Shown: positions 49,027 to 59,578 of the stretch, piece by piece
How the letters are laid out: each line of letters begins with the position of its first letter
Numbering within the stretch: position 1 is the first letter of the stretch
Assembly: GCA_942491935.1 (NCBI GenBank)
Contig: CALOCZ010000028.1
Span: forward strand, 1-64,000
DNA: 64,000 nt
From: JAGTVG01 sp942491935
GTDB taxonomy: Bacteria; Bacteroidota; Bacteroidia; Cytophagales; Cyclobacteriaceae
Reading direction: 5' to 3'
Program-made: the position numbers and the translations under genes
Notes under the pieces: model-generated
Database searches by the model: none
What the model was told of the DNA's origin: nothing
Seen by the model: the letters and a program-made list of their open reading frames with translations, nothing else

Positions 49027-49820
49027 TTTTTTAGCATCCTATGACCGATAGTAGATTGGTATATTATTGTTGATTTATATTCTTCGCTTGTATTATAGAT
49101 ATGTAGTGTGATACTTCAGATTTCGTTAGACAAAAAGTTAGTATATTTTAATATACAGCTTAATATAATTCAATAATACAGTCAATAGAGAGATTAATAA
49201 TTTGTGTATAATATTCTAATATATTGTTTATATCAAAAGATAAACACCTTTAGAAAATTCCTATTATAATTTGCATGTTTTTGAAATATTCTACAATTTA
49301 TATATTAATAGATTTATGAGAGAGATTAGTGCCGACTATAAATTTTTTAGGACTAATGATTAAGATAGTTTCATCAAGATTATCCTTTTACATATTTTTC
49401 ATAATTATAATTCCAATATCATGGACTAAAAAACAAAAACTTGGCTAATTGCTATTGGTGCGATAGTAGCTTTGGTCATTCATTTAATTATTGCCGCATA
49501 TATAATTATAATAAATTTTACTTTTATGTGAATGGCTTAATCAGAGACTATTTAAAGGTGTACGTTCTAATAATATAGTCATTATTATAATTGTCCAGTT
49601 TTTTTGTTGCATGTCCATTTCAAGGAATTCGGAATCAAGCAAAAACATCCTTTAATAACCACCAATTCATCTTAGACGATTAACTTGAAATTTAAATATA
49701 TGACTAAATGAATTGGCTCAATGCAAGCTTGAAATTTCATGACTTTTTAATCTTGCATTATTCATACGCAAACTGTTATGACCGAAAGATAAAATCATAA
49801 TAATCAGATAATTTTATTCA
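49027..49820. other. AT-rich region without a sound gene
   Basis: Mostly low-complexity AT-rich sequence. One short hydrophobic frame at about 49,432-49,531 (TWLIAIGAIVALVIHLIIAA) lacks an open start, since a stop precedes it, and could be a broken small membrane protein. Nothing else is recognised. Confidence 0.45.
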
Positions 49821-51471
49821 CATGAAAAAGTTTATTTTTATTACTGATGATGTTAGGATTATCAGTATCAGCCTTTTCTCAAAAATGGGAAAAAGTGGTG
49901 TCTAAGAACATAATGAGTGATGATTATCAGAAATTTGTTCAAAAAAATCCAAATTCTGAATATGCTCCAGAAGCGATAGAGCGTATGATGTATCTTAAAG
50001 CTGTTGAATCGAAAGAAGATGCTGAATTAAAAGCATACTTAGAAAAGTATCCACAAACTCAAGGGCGACCGTAATAGAAACATATTATTCACAAGTGGAA
50101 TTTCTATCTAAACAAATTGATTTTGAGGATAATGATTGGGAAAATAATGACAATAGACTTAAAGAATATGATTACTTCTTGAAAACATATGAGGGTTGGC
50201 CGGATTATGAAAAAGTAGTTATTGAGTATTTTGTATTTACGTATAAAGCCAATTCTTATACATTCAATCGTGATTTTAAGAAAGTTACAAATTCTGATAT
50301 TATTAAGGCTGTTAATGAAAGATTAGTTGAGGTAAAATTTAACATTGCATTAAAGAGTAATTCTACATGGAAAATGGAAGAGTATATTAAAGAATATCCT
50401 AATACATCCTATGCCAATATTATGCAAGATTCACTTGATGCGTTAAACACAGCAAATGCTAAAAAAGAATATGAAAATTCGTTTCGAAGTACACAATCAA
50501 TGCGTGCATATATTAGAAATTATCCTAATACTACAGAAGCAAAAATAGTTACAGATTCATTATTAGAAAGAGAGTATTCAAATGTAATGAAGAGTAAAGA
50601 TGTTTATACCATGGAACAATTTTTACTTAATTACCATTATTCAAAATATGAATCAGAAATAAAACAATTATTGTATGATTCATTATACTCTCAACAACGA
50701 AACAAAATCGTATCCAACTCATAAAAAATTTCTAAAACATTTTCCTGATGATGCAATCTCACCGCAGCTAAAAAGTGAATTATATGAATTGCATTTAGAA
50801 TATGCAAGAGATCGTTCTTCAGCTCGAGAAGAATTTTTAAAGGAATATCCAGATTCAAATCATATTGAAGAAATTGAATGTTTAATTACTTGTGATAGTT
50901 ATAAAGAGGAGGATTTAAAACGCATTTTTACAAAAGTATCCGAATACAAAATATCAAGATTTAGTCGATTTCAAAAAAATCAGCCTAAAACAGAAACCCG
51001 GTGCTTCTCAAGCAGATTATGAAGCATTTATTCTCAAATATCCAAATAGTACTACAGTTAAAGATGCAGAAAGCCGAATAAATAATTTCAAATTTGCAGT
51101 TCGTTTTGCAGAGATCGTAGGTATGTTAGAATCTAAATGGGGGACACAAGAGTTATTAGATAAAATAGATTTTATTTGCCAACACCCTTCTAATAGTGCG
51201 TATTGATAATTTTAAGAAATTGGAAATCTCTGAAAATTACGAATATACTCTAAAAAGAATGAGAATGCCAAGTTTATGTATGCTTTTATGGAATTTGCTA
51301 TCATGCAAATAATGCTGCGGCACGTAGTTCAATGGTAATGATGGTAGAATCTGTTAGTGGTAGTAGTGTGGCTAAAATAGATGTTTTTTTTTAAGCTTTC
51401 AGAGTGTTATAGACTTAGAATTAGAATGTTTTAGTGATGATGCGACCAAAAAGAAGAGATATAAGGATTAA
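49821..51471 (+). pseudogene. Secreted KYP-repeat protein, heavily frameshifted
   Basis: A protein of about 545 residues assembled across many frame changes. A signal-like start (KKFIFI then MMLGLSVSAFSQKWEKVVSK) is followed by tandem units of about 35-40 residues ending in a YxxxYPNT-type motif: FVQKNPNSEYAPEA, AYLEKYPQT, EYIKEYPNTSYANIMQDSL, AYIRNYPNTTEAKIVTDSL, FLKEYPDSNHIEEI and FILKYPNSTTVKDA. The last part reads SSMVMMVESVSGSSVAKID and ends at 51471 (CFSDDATKKKRYKD). The repeats resemble TPR/Sel1-like helical hairpins used in YbgF- or BamD-type proteins. At least seven indels are needed. Function unknown. The lipoprotein at 55302-56183 has the same repeat style. Confidence 0.65.
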
Positions 51472-51855
51472 ATATTTATTATATTTTGCCGTTCAAATTT
51501 GTGGTGAAAATTTACGGTTGCAAATTATATAACTGGAATACATTATTTAAAAGGTATGAAAGATATTAGAAAGATTCAAAAATGAAAAGATCGAGATTTA
51601 GACTGATTGATGTGATCCAGAATTAAGACATACCCAACTTTATAATTTTTTACTGCCTTGGTAGTTAAATAGCTATTATTTTTTATATGAATAAATAGAA
51701 AAATCAAAGTAATGAATATTCTATTTTTCCTTAATCTGAGAAGGTTCAAGACATTCGATACATTTTTAGTTTTTACAACTTCTAATAATATTATTATTGT
51801 TAAGCTGTGGGTTTGTGGGCAACTTGATAAAGTTATTCATAAATCCACGGCCCTT
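51472..51855. other. AT-rich gap before the IS481-type remnant
   Basis: No gene is recognised. The left terminal inverted repeat of the IS481-type element should lie here, but I could not identify one matching the right end (near 55,240-55,260). Confidence 0.35.
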
Positions 51856-52135
51856 TATGTAAGATTCTGAAAGGAAGATCAAAGCCAGAAAAAATTGGGT
51901 TAGAGCTTATAAGCAATTGGGTTTTGTTAGCAAAGCAGCTACAAAATGTGGTATCGCAAGAAAAACTCTGTATAGATGGCTGGAGCGATATAAAAATGAA
52001 GGATTTGAAGATAGATCACGTAAGCCAAAGAAACTTGCTAATAAATCCATTTATGATGAGACTATCAATCTTGTTCTAGATATTCGAGATCGTTTTCACT
52101 ATGGTAAACTTCGAATTGCATCTCATTTTATAAAC
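51856..52135 (+). pseudogene. IS481-type transposase, N-terminal half
   Basis: Begins ATG-TAA and continues as DSERKIKARKNWVRAYKQLG, with a helix-turn-helix (FVSKAATKCGIARKTLYRWL, then ERYKNEGFEDRSRKPKK) and LVLDIRDRFHYGKLRIASHF. The frame runs into the IS21 left end at about 52136. The second codon is a stop, so even the intact gene would need correction there. Confidence 0.75.
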
Positions 52136-52188
52136 TGTAAATTCCGGATGAAACTGTACACCCTATTCCGGTGAAACTGTACACCCCA
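52136..52188. repeat. Left multiple terminal repeats of the IS21 element
   Basis: Two adjacent units, ATTCCGGATGAAACTGTACA at 52141-52160 and ATTCCGGTGAAACTGTACAC at 52165-52184, each followed by CC-rich sequence. They match the inverted units at the right end and are the expected transposase binding sites. Confidence 0.8.
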
Positions 52189-52269
52189 GGTTAACATATT
52201 CAAGGTTTTTTTATTGCATTTTTCTAAGAAGGCGTACACTTGGGCTTTTTAATTTAAATAACGTCCAAG

Positions 52270-53813
52270 ATGCCAAATAAAAAGAAAGATATGTTAACGA
52301 TCCGTCAATTAGTACAGCTTAAGAGTAAAGGATATTCACATAAGGCCATAAAGGTAAGCCTTGGTATCAGTAGGACTACTGTAATCGAATATGTTCGGCT
52401 GCTGGAATCCAGTGGTTTTACATGGGAGCAGTTAGCAAAAATGGATGAATCAGCACTGGCGCAATATAAACTCCAGAAGCAATAATGATGATCGCTACAG
52501 ACTGTTGTTGAACTTTTTCCCTTATATGGAAAAGGAACTCAAGCGTCGGGGTGTTACCAGGCAACTGTTGTGGAAGGAATACAGTAGTGACCAGAATGAT
52601 CCCTATGGTTATTCACAGTTCTGTTATCACTACAAACAGTGGAGCCAGTGGTCAACCCAACAGCTCCTATGCACACAAGAGTAGGGATAAGTTATTTAGT
52701 GACTTTAGTGGTGGCAAGCTACCAGTCATCGACCCTCAAAGTGGAGAGATCACTGAAGTTGAAGTGTTTGTTGCCACACTGGGGGCCAGTGGGAAGACCT
52801 ATGCCTGTGCCGTACACAGCCAGAAACAGGAGGATGTTGTCAAATGCATCGAGCATTGTCTTTTGTTTTTTGGTGGAGTTCCGGCTGCCATAGTGCCAGA
52901 TAACATGAAGGCTATCGTAAGTCGTACCGATCGCTATGAACCAAAGATCACCCAGTTGTTCCGACAGTTATCCCTGCACTATCAAACTGTTATCCTGCCA
53001 ACAAGGAGTGCCAAACCTAAGGATAAGGGGAAAGTTGAGAACGCAGTAAAGAATGTCTATACACATGTATTTGCTCCTTTGCGCAACATGCAGTTCTTCA
53101 ATATCGATCAGTTAAACCATGCGATTGCAAGACAGGTAAACAGCTACAATGCCACAGAGTTCCCCTCGAGGCAATATTCACGGACAGAGCTCTTCGAAAA
53201 GATTGAAAAACAAGCCCTTAAACCACTTCCGCTTCAACCTTTCCAGATCCAGAAGCACAAACGGGCCACGGTACAGCGAAACGGACACATATCCCTAAGC
53301 GAGGATAAACACTACTACAGTGTTCCCTACAGATTTATAGGACAAAGGGTACAGATCCATTATACGGCCGATCAGGTTGAGATCTATGCCAATTACGAGC
53401 GCATAGCAATCCACGCACGCTGCAGAAAGGGTTATGGCTATACAACCAAAAAAGAACACCTGGCCTCCACCCACCGATATATCCTGGAATGGACTGCCGA
53501 CAGATATATCCGTTGGGCTAAAGATATTGGTGAAGATACTTGTAGATTGATTGAACAGATCTTCCAGACAAAGCCTCATCCCGAGCAGGCCTATAAGTCT
53601 TGTGAAGGGATCCTGCGTCTGGCCAAAAAAGTAGGTAACGAGCGGCTAAACAATGCTTGTCGCAGAGCATCCGATTATGGAAGCTTTTATTATAAGACGG
53701 TAAAAAATATCCTTGAACGGGGTATAGATCTTCAACAGGACCTGTCTCAGAAAACAAATCATACCACCACTCCCGAACATAAAAATATCCGGGGAAGCAA
53801 TTATTATCAATAA
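52270..53813 (+). pseudogene. istA: IstA transposase of the IS21 element, two frameshifts
   Basis: About 515 residues over three frames. The first (52270-52485) is the helix-turn-helix start (NKKKDMLTIRQLVQLKSKG, then SHKAIKVSLGISRTTVIEYV). The second (to 52684) has RRGVTRQLLWKEYSSDQNDP. The third gives the DDE core: DKLFSDFSGGKLPVIDPQSG with the first Asp, CLLFFGGVPAAIVPDNMKA with the second Asp, and AKPKDKGKVENAVKN with the Glu. The C-terminal DNA-binding part continues to 53813. The catalytic residues are present, so the copy would be active if the two frame slips (near 52,480 and 52,680) are sequence errors. Confidence 0.85.
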
Positions 53814-53830
53814 CCATAAATGAATAACAT

Positions 53831-54592
53831 ATGAATACACAAGCAACATTAGAGAAAATGCATCAGATGAAGTTTTATGGGATGTCCAGGACATACCAGG
53901 CTTTTTTGACACAGAAAGACCATGAACAGCTTACCCATGATAACATGGTGGCTCACTTAGTTGAAAGTGAATGGCTGGAAGGGAGGAGCGTAAAACAAAC
54001 CGGTATATCCGGGCGGCCCGGTTCCGTTATCCGGCTTCGGTTGAACAGATAGATTATTTTACTTCCAGAAACCTGGATAAGAATCCAAATCCTGCGCCTT
54101 GTCAGAAGGTAACTAGCGTATCCACCGGCACAGTGAAAATCTGATCATTACTGGTCCAACCGGTGTCGGGAAAAGTTATAATTTACGCCTAATCGCTCTG
54201 GGTTATCAGGCTTGTCAGTATGGATTTAAGGTCGGATATTTTAACTCCTGAACAAGTTGTTCTCCAGGATGCATATGCCGAAAGGCCGATAACTCCCATC
54301 TGAAGGAACTTAACAGACTTGAAAAACCAACCTTTTTAATCCACGATGATTTGGCCTGCAACCGATCACGAAGGGGACAACTGAAAAATGTTACTGAGAC
54401 CATGGAAGACCGATATGACAGGCAATCTACAATCATTGCATCCCCAGATACCTCGTTGAAAAATGGTTTGATATGTTTGACGACAATACTGTGGCTGATG
54501 CCATCCCCGACAGGCTTATTCATCGGGCACATAGAATTGTACTTAAAGGAGAATTGATGAGGAAGGTAGAAATTTCAGAAATAAAAACCTGA
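53831..54592 (+). pseudogene. istB: IstB ATPase helper of the IS21 element, frameshifted
   Basis: Starts NTQATLEKMHQMKFYGMSRT and stays open to 54052; the remainder is spread over frames. Walker A appears as LVQPVSGKV and ITGPTGVGKS when frames are shifted near 54,150. Later come YGFKVGYFNS, the segment around HDDLA, and a C-terminal LKGELMRKVEISE ending TGA 54590-54592. At least four indels are needed over 760 bases, far more than in istA. Confidence 0.75.
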
Positions 54593-54625
54593 AAACAATT
54601 AACCACATTTACTTATGCTATACCT

Positions 54626-54678
54626 TGGGGGTGTACAGTTTGCCCGGAATATTATGTTCAATTTAAACGGAATTTTCA
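54626..54678. repeat. Right multiple terminal repeats of the IS21 element
   Basis: The inner unit (54626-54653, GGTGTACAGTTTGCCCGGAA core) is a near-perfect inverted copy of the left units. A weaker outer unit (54655-54678, GTTCAATTTAAACGGAAT core) matches at about 13 of 20 positions and gives the terminal CA. Confidence 0.7.
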
Positions 54679-55235
54679 TCAAAATTATCAAATTAAAATA
54701 TCGCTCCCTTGCAAGGAGTAATTCTTTTACACATATGGTTGTTAAACACTTTAGAAAAAAGAGCCAATATCCTATCCGATATTCAAAAGAGATTCCTTGA
54801 GAAAGATTACAAGTAGATGTATGTAAGATTGATAATGGCATTTATCAGTATACAGCTGTGGATGATTGCTCCAGCTTTAGAGTCGTAAATACCTACAAAA
54901 GGCGAACAGCCAAAAATTCTATTGATTTTTTAGACAGGATAATTGAACATATGCCTTTTCCAATCCAACGAATTCAAACAGACCGAGGAAGGGAGTTCTT
55001 TGCCTATAAATTCTAAGAAAACTCTAGAATATGGCATCAAGTTCAGCTCATCAAGCCCAGAAGTCCCCACTTGAATGGAAAAGTGGAAAGAAGCCACCAA
55101 ACGGATTTGAGGGAATCTCTAAGACACGATCTCAAAGATAAAAATTTGAATGATCGTCTGGAGGAATGGCAGTTTCATTACAATTGGAATCGTCCATATA
55201 GCTCTTTGAACAATAAGCCTCCTACCGGGATGTAG
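54679..55235 (+). pseudogene. IS481-type transposase, C-terminal DDE half
   Basis: Read mostly in one frame: IKYRSLARSN-like linker, then IP-stop-ERLQVDVCKIDNG with the first Asp, YQYTAVDDCSSFRVVNTYKR, then FPIQRIQTDRGREFFAY with the second Asp. After a stop and frame slip near 55,015 comes IKPRSPHLNGKVERSHQTDL with the Glu, and the tail ends HYNWNRPYSSLNNKPPTGM. The TGA inside IP-ERLQ is a substitution relative to the usual Gly and is not a homopolymer error. Confidence 0.8.
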
Positions 55236-55301
55236 TAAACAAAAAATCACATCTGACACCTTTTTGGGAGGATTTACATTCTATCATTTAAATATTTAAT
55301 T

Positions 55302-56183
55302 TCAATCGTTCCACTCACTTTCAATTTTATCATTTACATATTTTTTATATTCATCATCCTTTTCCAACCATATAGCATGATTTGTCATGTTTGCCATTTT
55401 ATACAATTCAATTGATTTTTGATAGTATTTAACTTTTAGGATATAAATCGGATTTGAATAAATTGAGTTACTATCTACATAAGGTAGATCTCTTTCTCCA
55501 TTGGCATATTCGTTAAATACCTGAATGATTTGAGCCGCTAATTCGTTTTGCATTCTCCATGAAGCTTTATAATAGGCATAAGCCGCTCTTTCATACAAAC
55601 TATCAGTTTCCTTTTCTGTTACCTTATAAAATTGAACCGCATCCAAATAAAAGTCACCTGACTTTTGAAATTTATTGGCTCCGTCTTTGTTGTTTTTAGT
55701 CCTCAACCCATCTTTCGCTTCATTTTTCGCATTGTTTAAAATGGCATTATTAAAAAAATCTGCATCCTGCATTGCATCTTCAATAAATCTACCTTCAGGG
55801 TATTTATTAATGTAAGCAATCAAGGATGAGAGTGCTTCTACTGGTCCAATACTTTCATTCTTTCTATTGTATAATTCTAACTCATCAATTAAAATATTTA
55901 ACTCCTGATGAGCTTCTTTAACATAAATACTTTCAGGATACTTATTAATGAACCATTGTAATGAATCAAGTTGGTTAGATTTTAAAATAGATATAAAAAC
56001 CAGCGAATCTCTCAAATTTATGACTTTTTCTGCCAGTTCATGATCTGGGTACTTATCAATGAATTTATTTATTTCCGTTAAATTCTTTAAGCTGGAAATT
56101 TGATTGATTTTCTTCTCTGGACTTTCACATGATACTATGAAAATGATGAAAATAAAGATGCTTAATATTAGTCTGTGAAACAT
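55302..56183 (-). CDS. KYP-repeat lipoprotein
   Basis: A 293-residue intact protein with a lipoprotein signal (FHRLILSIFIFIIFIVSCES; lipobox Cys19). The mature part carries at least three units of about 40 residues with the motif F/YIxKYPxxxxxxEA (EINKFIDKYPDHELAEKV; SLQWFINKYPESIYVKEA; SLIAYINKYPEGRFIEDA). A helical C-terminal half follows with YERAAYAYYKASWRMQNE and QIIQVFNEYANGERDLPY. It looks like a TPR-type scaffold on the periplasmic side of a membrane. The same repeat style occurs in the broken gene at 49.8-51.5 kb on the other side of the nested insertion sequences. No function is known. Confidence 0.75.
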   Translation of the reverse strand: MFHRLILSIFIFIIFIVSCESPEKKINQISSLKNLTEINKFIDKYPDHELAEKVINLRDSLVFISILKSNQLDSLQWFINKYPESIYVKEAHQELNILIDELELYNRKNESIGPVEALSSLIAYINKYPEGRFIEDAMQDADFFNNAILNNAKNEAKDGLRTKNNKDGANKFQKSGDFYLDAVQFYKVTEKETDSLYERAAYAYYKASWRMQNELAAQIIQVFNEYANGERDLPYVDSNSIYSNPIYILKVKYYQKSIELYKMANMTNHAIWLEKDDEYKKYVNDKIESEWND

Positions 56184-56470
56184 AATTCAAAAAATATCAG
56201 GTTATAAAAAAATCGCCTTAGCAAAAGGTGATTATTATATTCAAGTTGACGAATCATCAGTTAAGATTAATTCATTATCAAAATCTTTCTACAATTAGTA
56301 ACTAAAAGTATCTATATGATAACTAATAGAATTATTAGCTTTTTAGGTTACCGTTCCATCTAATTGATTTCGAATTTATTTTAAAAAAAAGTATTCATAC
56401 AGATACTATATGAAGATCGAAATCTATAACTGCATATATATAATATCAAAAAAATCAAACTATATTACTT
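56184..56470. other. AT-rich gap, nothing recognised
   Basis: The sequence between the KYP-repeat lipoprotein and the zinc-ribbon protein has no ribosome binding site, hairpin or gene that I can support. The lipoprotein promoter should lie in its left part. Confidence 0.35.
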
Positions 56471-56851
56471 TTAAAATAACCATTTGCTCCTGCCATACTT
56501 ATAAGACTTCTCAAATTTTTCGATATAGTCCATTTCACTCCCACATATTAAACAACCATGAACTCCACCCTCTACAATACCAAGATTACTTACACATTCA
56601 AGGCAATAAACGGTATTGCATTTACTGCAAACCATTCCAAGTTTGTCTTGAATCTTATACGCTTTTTCTCGTATTTGATTTTTCTCTTGTTCTCTTTTCG
56701 CAAAATCACTAAAATCTCCAGTCCACATCCCACCTGAACTTATTGATATCTCTAGAGTATCTTCATTAATTTGCAACCCACTACTCTTACATTTAGAAAT
56801 AAATTTTTTCTTATCATAAATAGATTTACGACAATTACGGCATGTTTTCAT
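56471..56851 (-). CDS. Small zinc-ribbon protein
   Basis: A 126-residue protein with several CxxC pairs: CRNC at residues 4-7 and, in the C-terminal half, CSKC, CLEC and CLIC. The last four pairs would bind one or two zinc ions. The middle is a charged helix (DFAKREQEKNQIREKAYKIQ). The end reads EKSYKYGRSKWLF. I do not recognise a named family. The frame is intact in a stretch where most are broken, which supports a real gene. Confidence 0.6.
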   Translation of the reverse strand: MKTCRNCRKSIYDKKKFISKCKSSGLQINEDTLEISISSGGMWTGDFSDFAKREQEKNQIREKAYKIQDKLGMVCSKCNTVYCLECVSNLGIVEGGVHGCLICGSEMDYIEKFEKSYKYGRSKWLF

Positions 56852-57099
56852 TTTTTCTTAATATTAAGTGATAATAAATGTTGTTATCTATATATCGAAT
56901 TAGATAAAATAAATTTTAGGGATAATTAGGATCAATACAGGTTAAATTGATTATTTTGAACCTAAATCATGTTATGCCAATTTCAAATTAATAAAAACTG
57001 AATTTACCCAAAAGTCAAATTCTAAATGCATTAGAGTTAAATAAAAAGCACACACAAATAGTATAGAATTAAGTGATTTGTAAGAATTTCTTTGCATGT

Positions 57100-57511
57100 T
57101 TAATTCCAAAATAATTCCCAATCACCGAATTTTGTGCCAATTATTAGTACTATTCCCATTATTGGTGCAAGTAAAATAGTTACTATCGCCAAATATGAAA
57201 TCTTATATGAAACACCGTGCGCGCTAATGTTTGACCGCTAGCTGTTGTTTGAGAATCAAATATCATATCCGAATCCATGAGAGACAACGGCAATTCCAAA
57301 GGCTACCCATGTTGCAAGGCCACCAAGACCATCAAGTATATAGAAAATAATTATCCCCAATACAATATCAATTACTACAACTGAAATCGTTTCCAAAAAT
57401 TTCTTTTGGACCAAGTACAAGATGCAACATTTCAATTTTTTGATAAAGGCCCGCAATTCCACCACCAACTATCGCTATGGCCACTATCCAACCTATAACC
57501 AAAACCAGCAT
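57100..57511 (-). pseudogene. Small multi-helix membrane protein, frameshifted
   Basis: Reading across three frames gives about 135 residues. An N-terminal helix (MLVLVIGWIVAIAIVGGGIA) is followed by a short loop, then ISVVVIDIVLGIIIFYILDG, then WVAFGIAVVSHGFG, and after two slips ISYLAIVTILLAPIMGIVLI with ending GDWELFWN (stop 57100-57102). No family recognised. The helices continue in order, so this was one gene. Confidence 0.5.
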
Positions 57512-57731
57512 GATAAATTTCCATATTTCTATTCTTTTTAATTATTAATTCTATTATGAAATGAAAAGATTAATTCCAAAAAAAGATTCATAAATGTATC
57601 TGCTCCAATAAAAGGTAACAAGAATAATCCAAGCAATTTAATTAGTATAATTATTCCGATTACCTAATTGAACCATCTCATGTTTTAGTACTTGCTTCTT
57701 TATATTTAGAATACAAAAGAAAATATATTTA

Positions 57732-58447
57732 CTATTTAAATTTATACAGATGCTCTTTAATATGTGAAATTTTCCATTCTGAAATTACCCATTTTTGTTT
57801 CTTAAAATCAATTGTTGTTTTATTAGATAATTCAATTATCATATCCGAAGAAAACCAACGTTTCTTAATCGTAATTCCTGCAATTTTTAAAATATCAATT
57901 TCTTGAAATCCTTTATTAAAGCGTTTTTATTAGCAATAAAAATTCTTTTGTTCGTTAGAAAAAATGATTCAGTAAGATGTAAGAAAATTCATCAGAATAA
58001 AACTCATTAGATTTAATAATTTCTAGTATCGTATCAATATTTTTAATGCCAAATTCGTTTACAAATTCGTTAAAATTTAAGTTTCGAAGCAATATGCTAT
58101 CAGGATTTATTTTTTCCATTAATCCAAGTTTCTGCAACATGGAGAGTGCGACTCAAAAAATTAGCCATTTGACTATTATTCTTTAAAAGAGGGGGAATTT
58201 CTGAATCAACTACTATAATTGAAACTAGTTCTTTAAGTTTGTGATTGTTTTTCCCATAACATTATAATTGGATTACTTTGGCTTATATTTATCTAATACT
58301 TCTTTTGCAAGACTTTAATTTTGTATTTATCTCCGATTCGAAAAGTCCTACAAGTGTACTATATATATTATCATAAGTAATATTAATATATCTAAGCGCA
58401 TCTCTAATGCTATTTGTTGGTAAACATATTTCATATTTACTGAACAT
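57732..58447 (-). pseudogene. Fragmented hypothetical gene(s)
   Basis: Fragments in several frames: FSKYEICLPTNSIRDALRYI from ATG 58447, LAKEVLDKYKPK, then LKELVSIIVVDSEIPPLLKN, QKLGLMEKINPDSILLRNLN, and a last part ILKIAGITIKKRWFSSDMII to KISHIKEHLYKFK (stop 57732). They may belong to one soluble protein of about 230 residues or to two. No family recognised. Confidence 0.4.
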
Positions 58448-58483
58448 AGATTAAGCCATTTCATATCCACTATTACCTTCAAT

Positions 58484-58820
58484 TTATCTAAGTTTATCCA
58501 GGTCTAACTCTTTAATTATTTCATTTATTCCCACCAATGCATCAAGCTTTTTCTGATCATCATTTGACGAATTTATTATCTCATTTAATTTATTATAAAT
58601 TGGAGGTTTTAGTACCTTACTATTTTGCATCAACTTCAAATAATCAGTATTGGCGGATAACATTTTGGTAACTATTCTTTTTTCCACATTCCTCACTAAT
58701 TCTTCATCATTGTCAGTGAGTTTTGCATAGTCTTTAATCAATCCTTTTCACTTCCTTGTCTTTGATATTATTTTGTGATACAAAAACAATTGTAACAATA
58801 AATAACAAAATTAGGGACAT
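58484..58820 (-). pseudogene. Small secreted helical protein, one frameshift
   Basis: ATG 58820 gives a signal-like SLILLFIVTIVFVSQNN followed by KDKEVKR; after one slip near 58,742 the frame continues as LIKDYAKLTDNDEELVRNVE, then TKMLSANTDYLKLM, and ends KELDLDKLR. About 113 residues, mostly helical. No family recognised. Confidence 0.5.
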
Positions 58821-58972
58821 TAGCATTCAAATAAGAATTTCCAATTTTATGATTCGCGTATTTAGATTTATTGATTTTATTTTAAATATTTATGAATTTC
58901 TCCATATTTCCCATAATATTTCCGACTAAATTATTTGGTCACTGACATACTAACTTTAAAAGAACGCATACC

Positions 58973-59500
58973 TCATTTCGCGAATACGTTAGTAGATACC
59001 ACTGGTTCACACTGTTGATGTGTAATGATAATACACTTATCAAATTTCCCTGCAAAAACATCTTCAATCTTATAGTTTGTATAACTAGTAGAAGTAATCT
59101 TACTGATTTTATCAAATGACCATGTCTGGATATACAACACATCGTTATTTTCATTAAAATTTATTATATTGACCTGGATAGAAAACTCCTAATTTGTTTT
59201 TCTTTTCGTTTCCTAAATACTGTCCACTTGTAATAAGATTCACTTAATTAAGTATTTGTGTAATTACAATTCTATCTGCAACAGCAGAATCACATTCAAC
59301 TCATGAACCAGTTGACGGCCAACATTGGTATGAATATTCTAAGTCAAACTTCACTTCTTTTGAACATGATGCAATAGATTCAGCAATAAACTTAGATTGA
59401 GAAAATAGAACATTTCAGCAGACGTATGATTAAATTTTCTCACTTCTATCGAAAGAGAAGAACTGAAGTCTAAATTCCTTTATTACAAAACATATGAGAT
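58973..59500 (-). pseudogene. Hypothetical secreted protein, frameshifted
   Basis: The consistent reading is QSKFIAESIASCSKEVKFDL, then EYSYQCWPSTGS, VECDSAVADRIVITQILN, TSGQYLGNEKKNKLGVFYPG, and in a second frame NNDVLYIQTWSFDKISKITS through FAGKFDKCIIITHQQCEP to a stop at 58973. The Cys-containing beta-rich sequence suggests an exported protein. The N-terminus is not resolved. Two in-frame stops and at least one slip are present. Confidence 0.45.
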
Positions 59501-59578
59501 GAATTGAAATTAATGATGTTAATTATTTAATAAATCACGTTTTAATTAATTCACTTTTGAAGTTTTTAATTGCTAACA

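Larger units (their letters stand above)
52136..54678 (+). mobile_element. IS21-family insertion sequence
   Basis: Bounded by TGTAAATTCCGG on the left and CGGAATTTTCA on the right, which are imperfect inverted repeats with TG...CA ends. Each end carries two copies of a terminal repeat, as in IS21. Inside are istA and istB in the usual order. The total of about 2.54 kb fits the family. No clear target-site duplication is visible (left flank TATAAAC, right flank TCAAAAT). Confidence 0.85.
51856..55235 (+). mobile_element. IS481-type element split by an IS21-family insertion
   Basis: The left piece (51856-52135) encodes the helix-turn-helix part of a transposase. The right piece (54679-55235) encodes the DDE integrase core of the same type. 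The 2.54 kb between them is an IS21-family element. The right piece is followed by ATCACATCTGACACC, a plausible IS481-type end. Both pieces carry stops and frame changes, so the element cannot move on its own. Confidence 0.75.
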
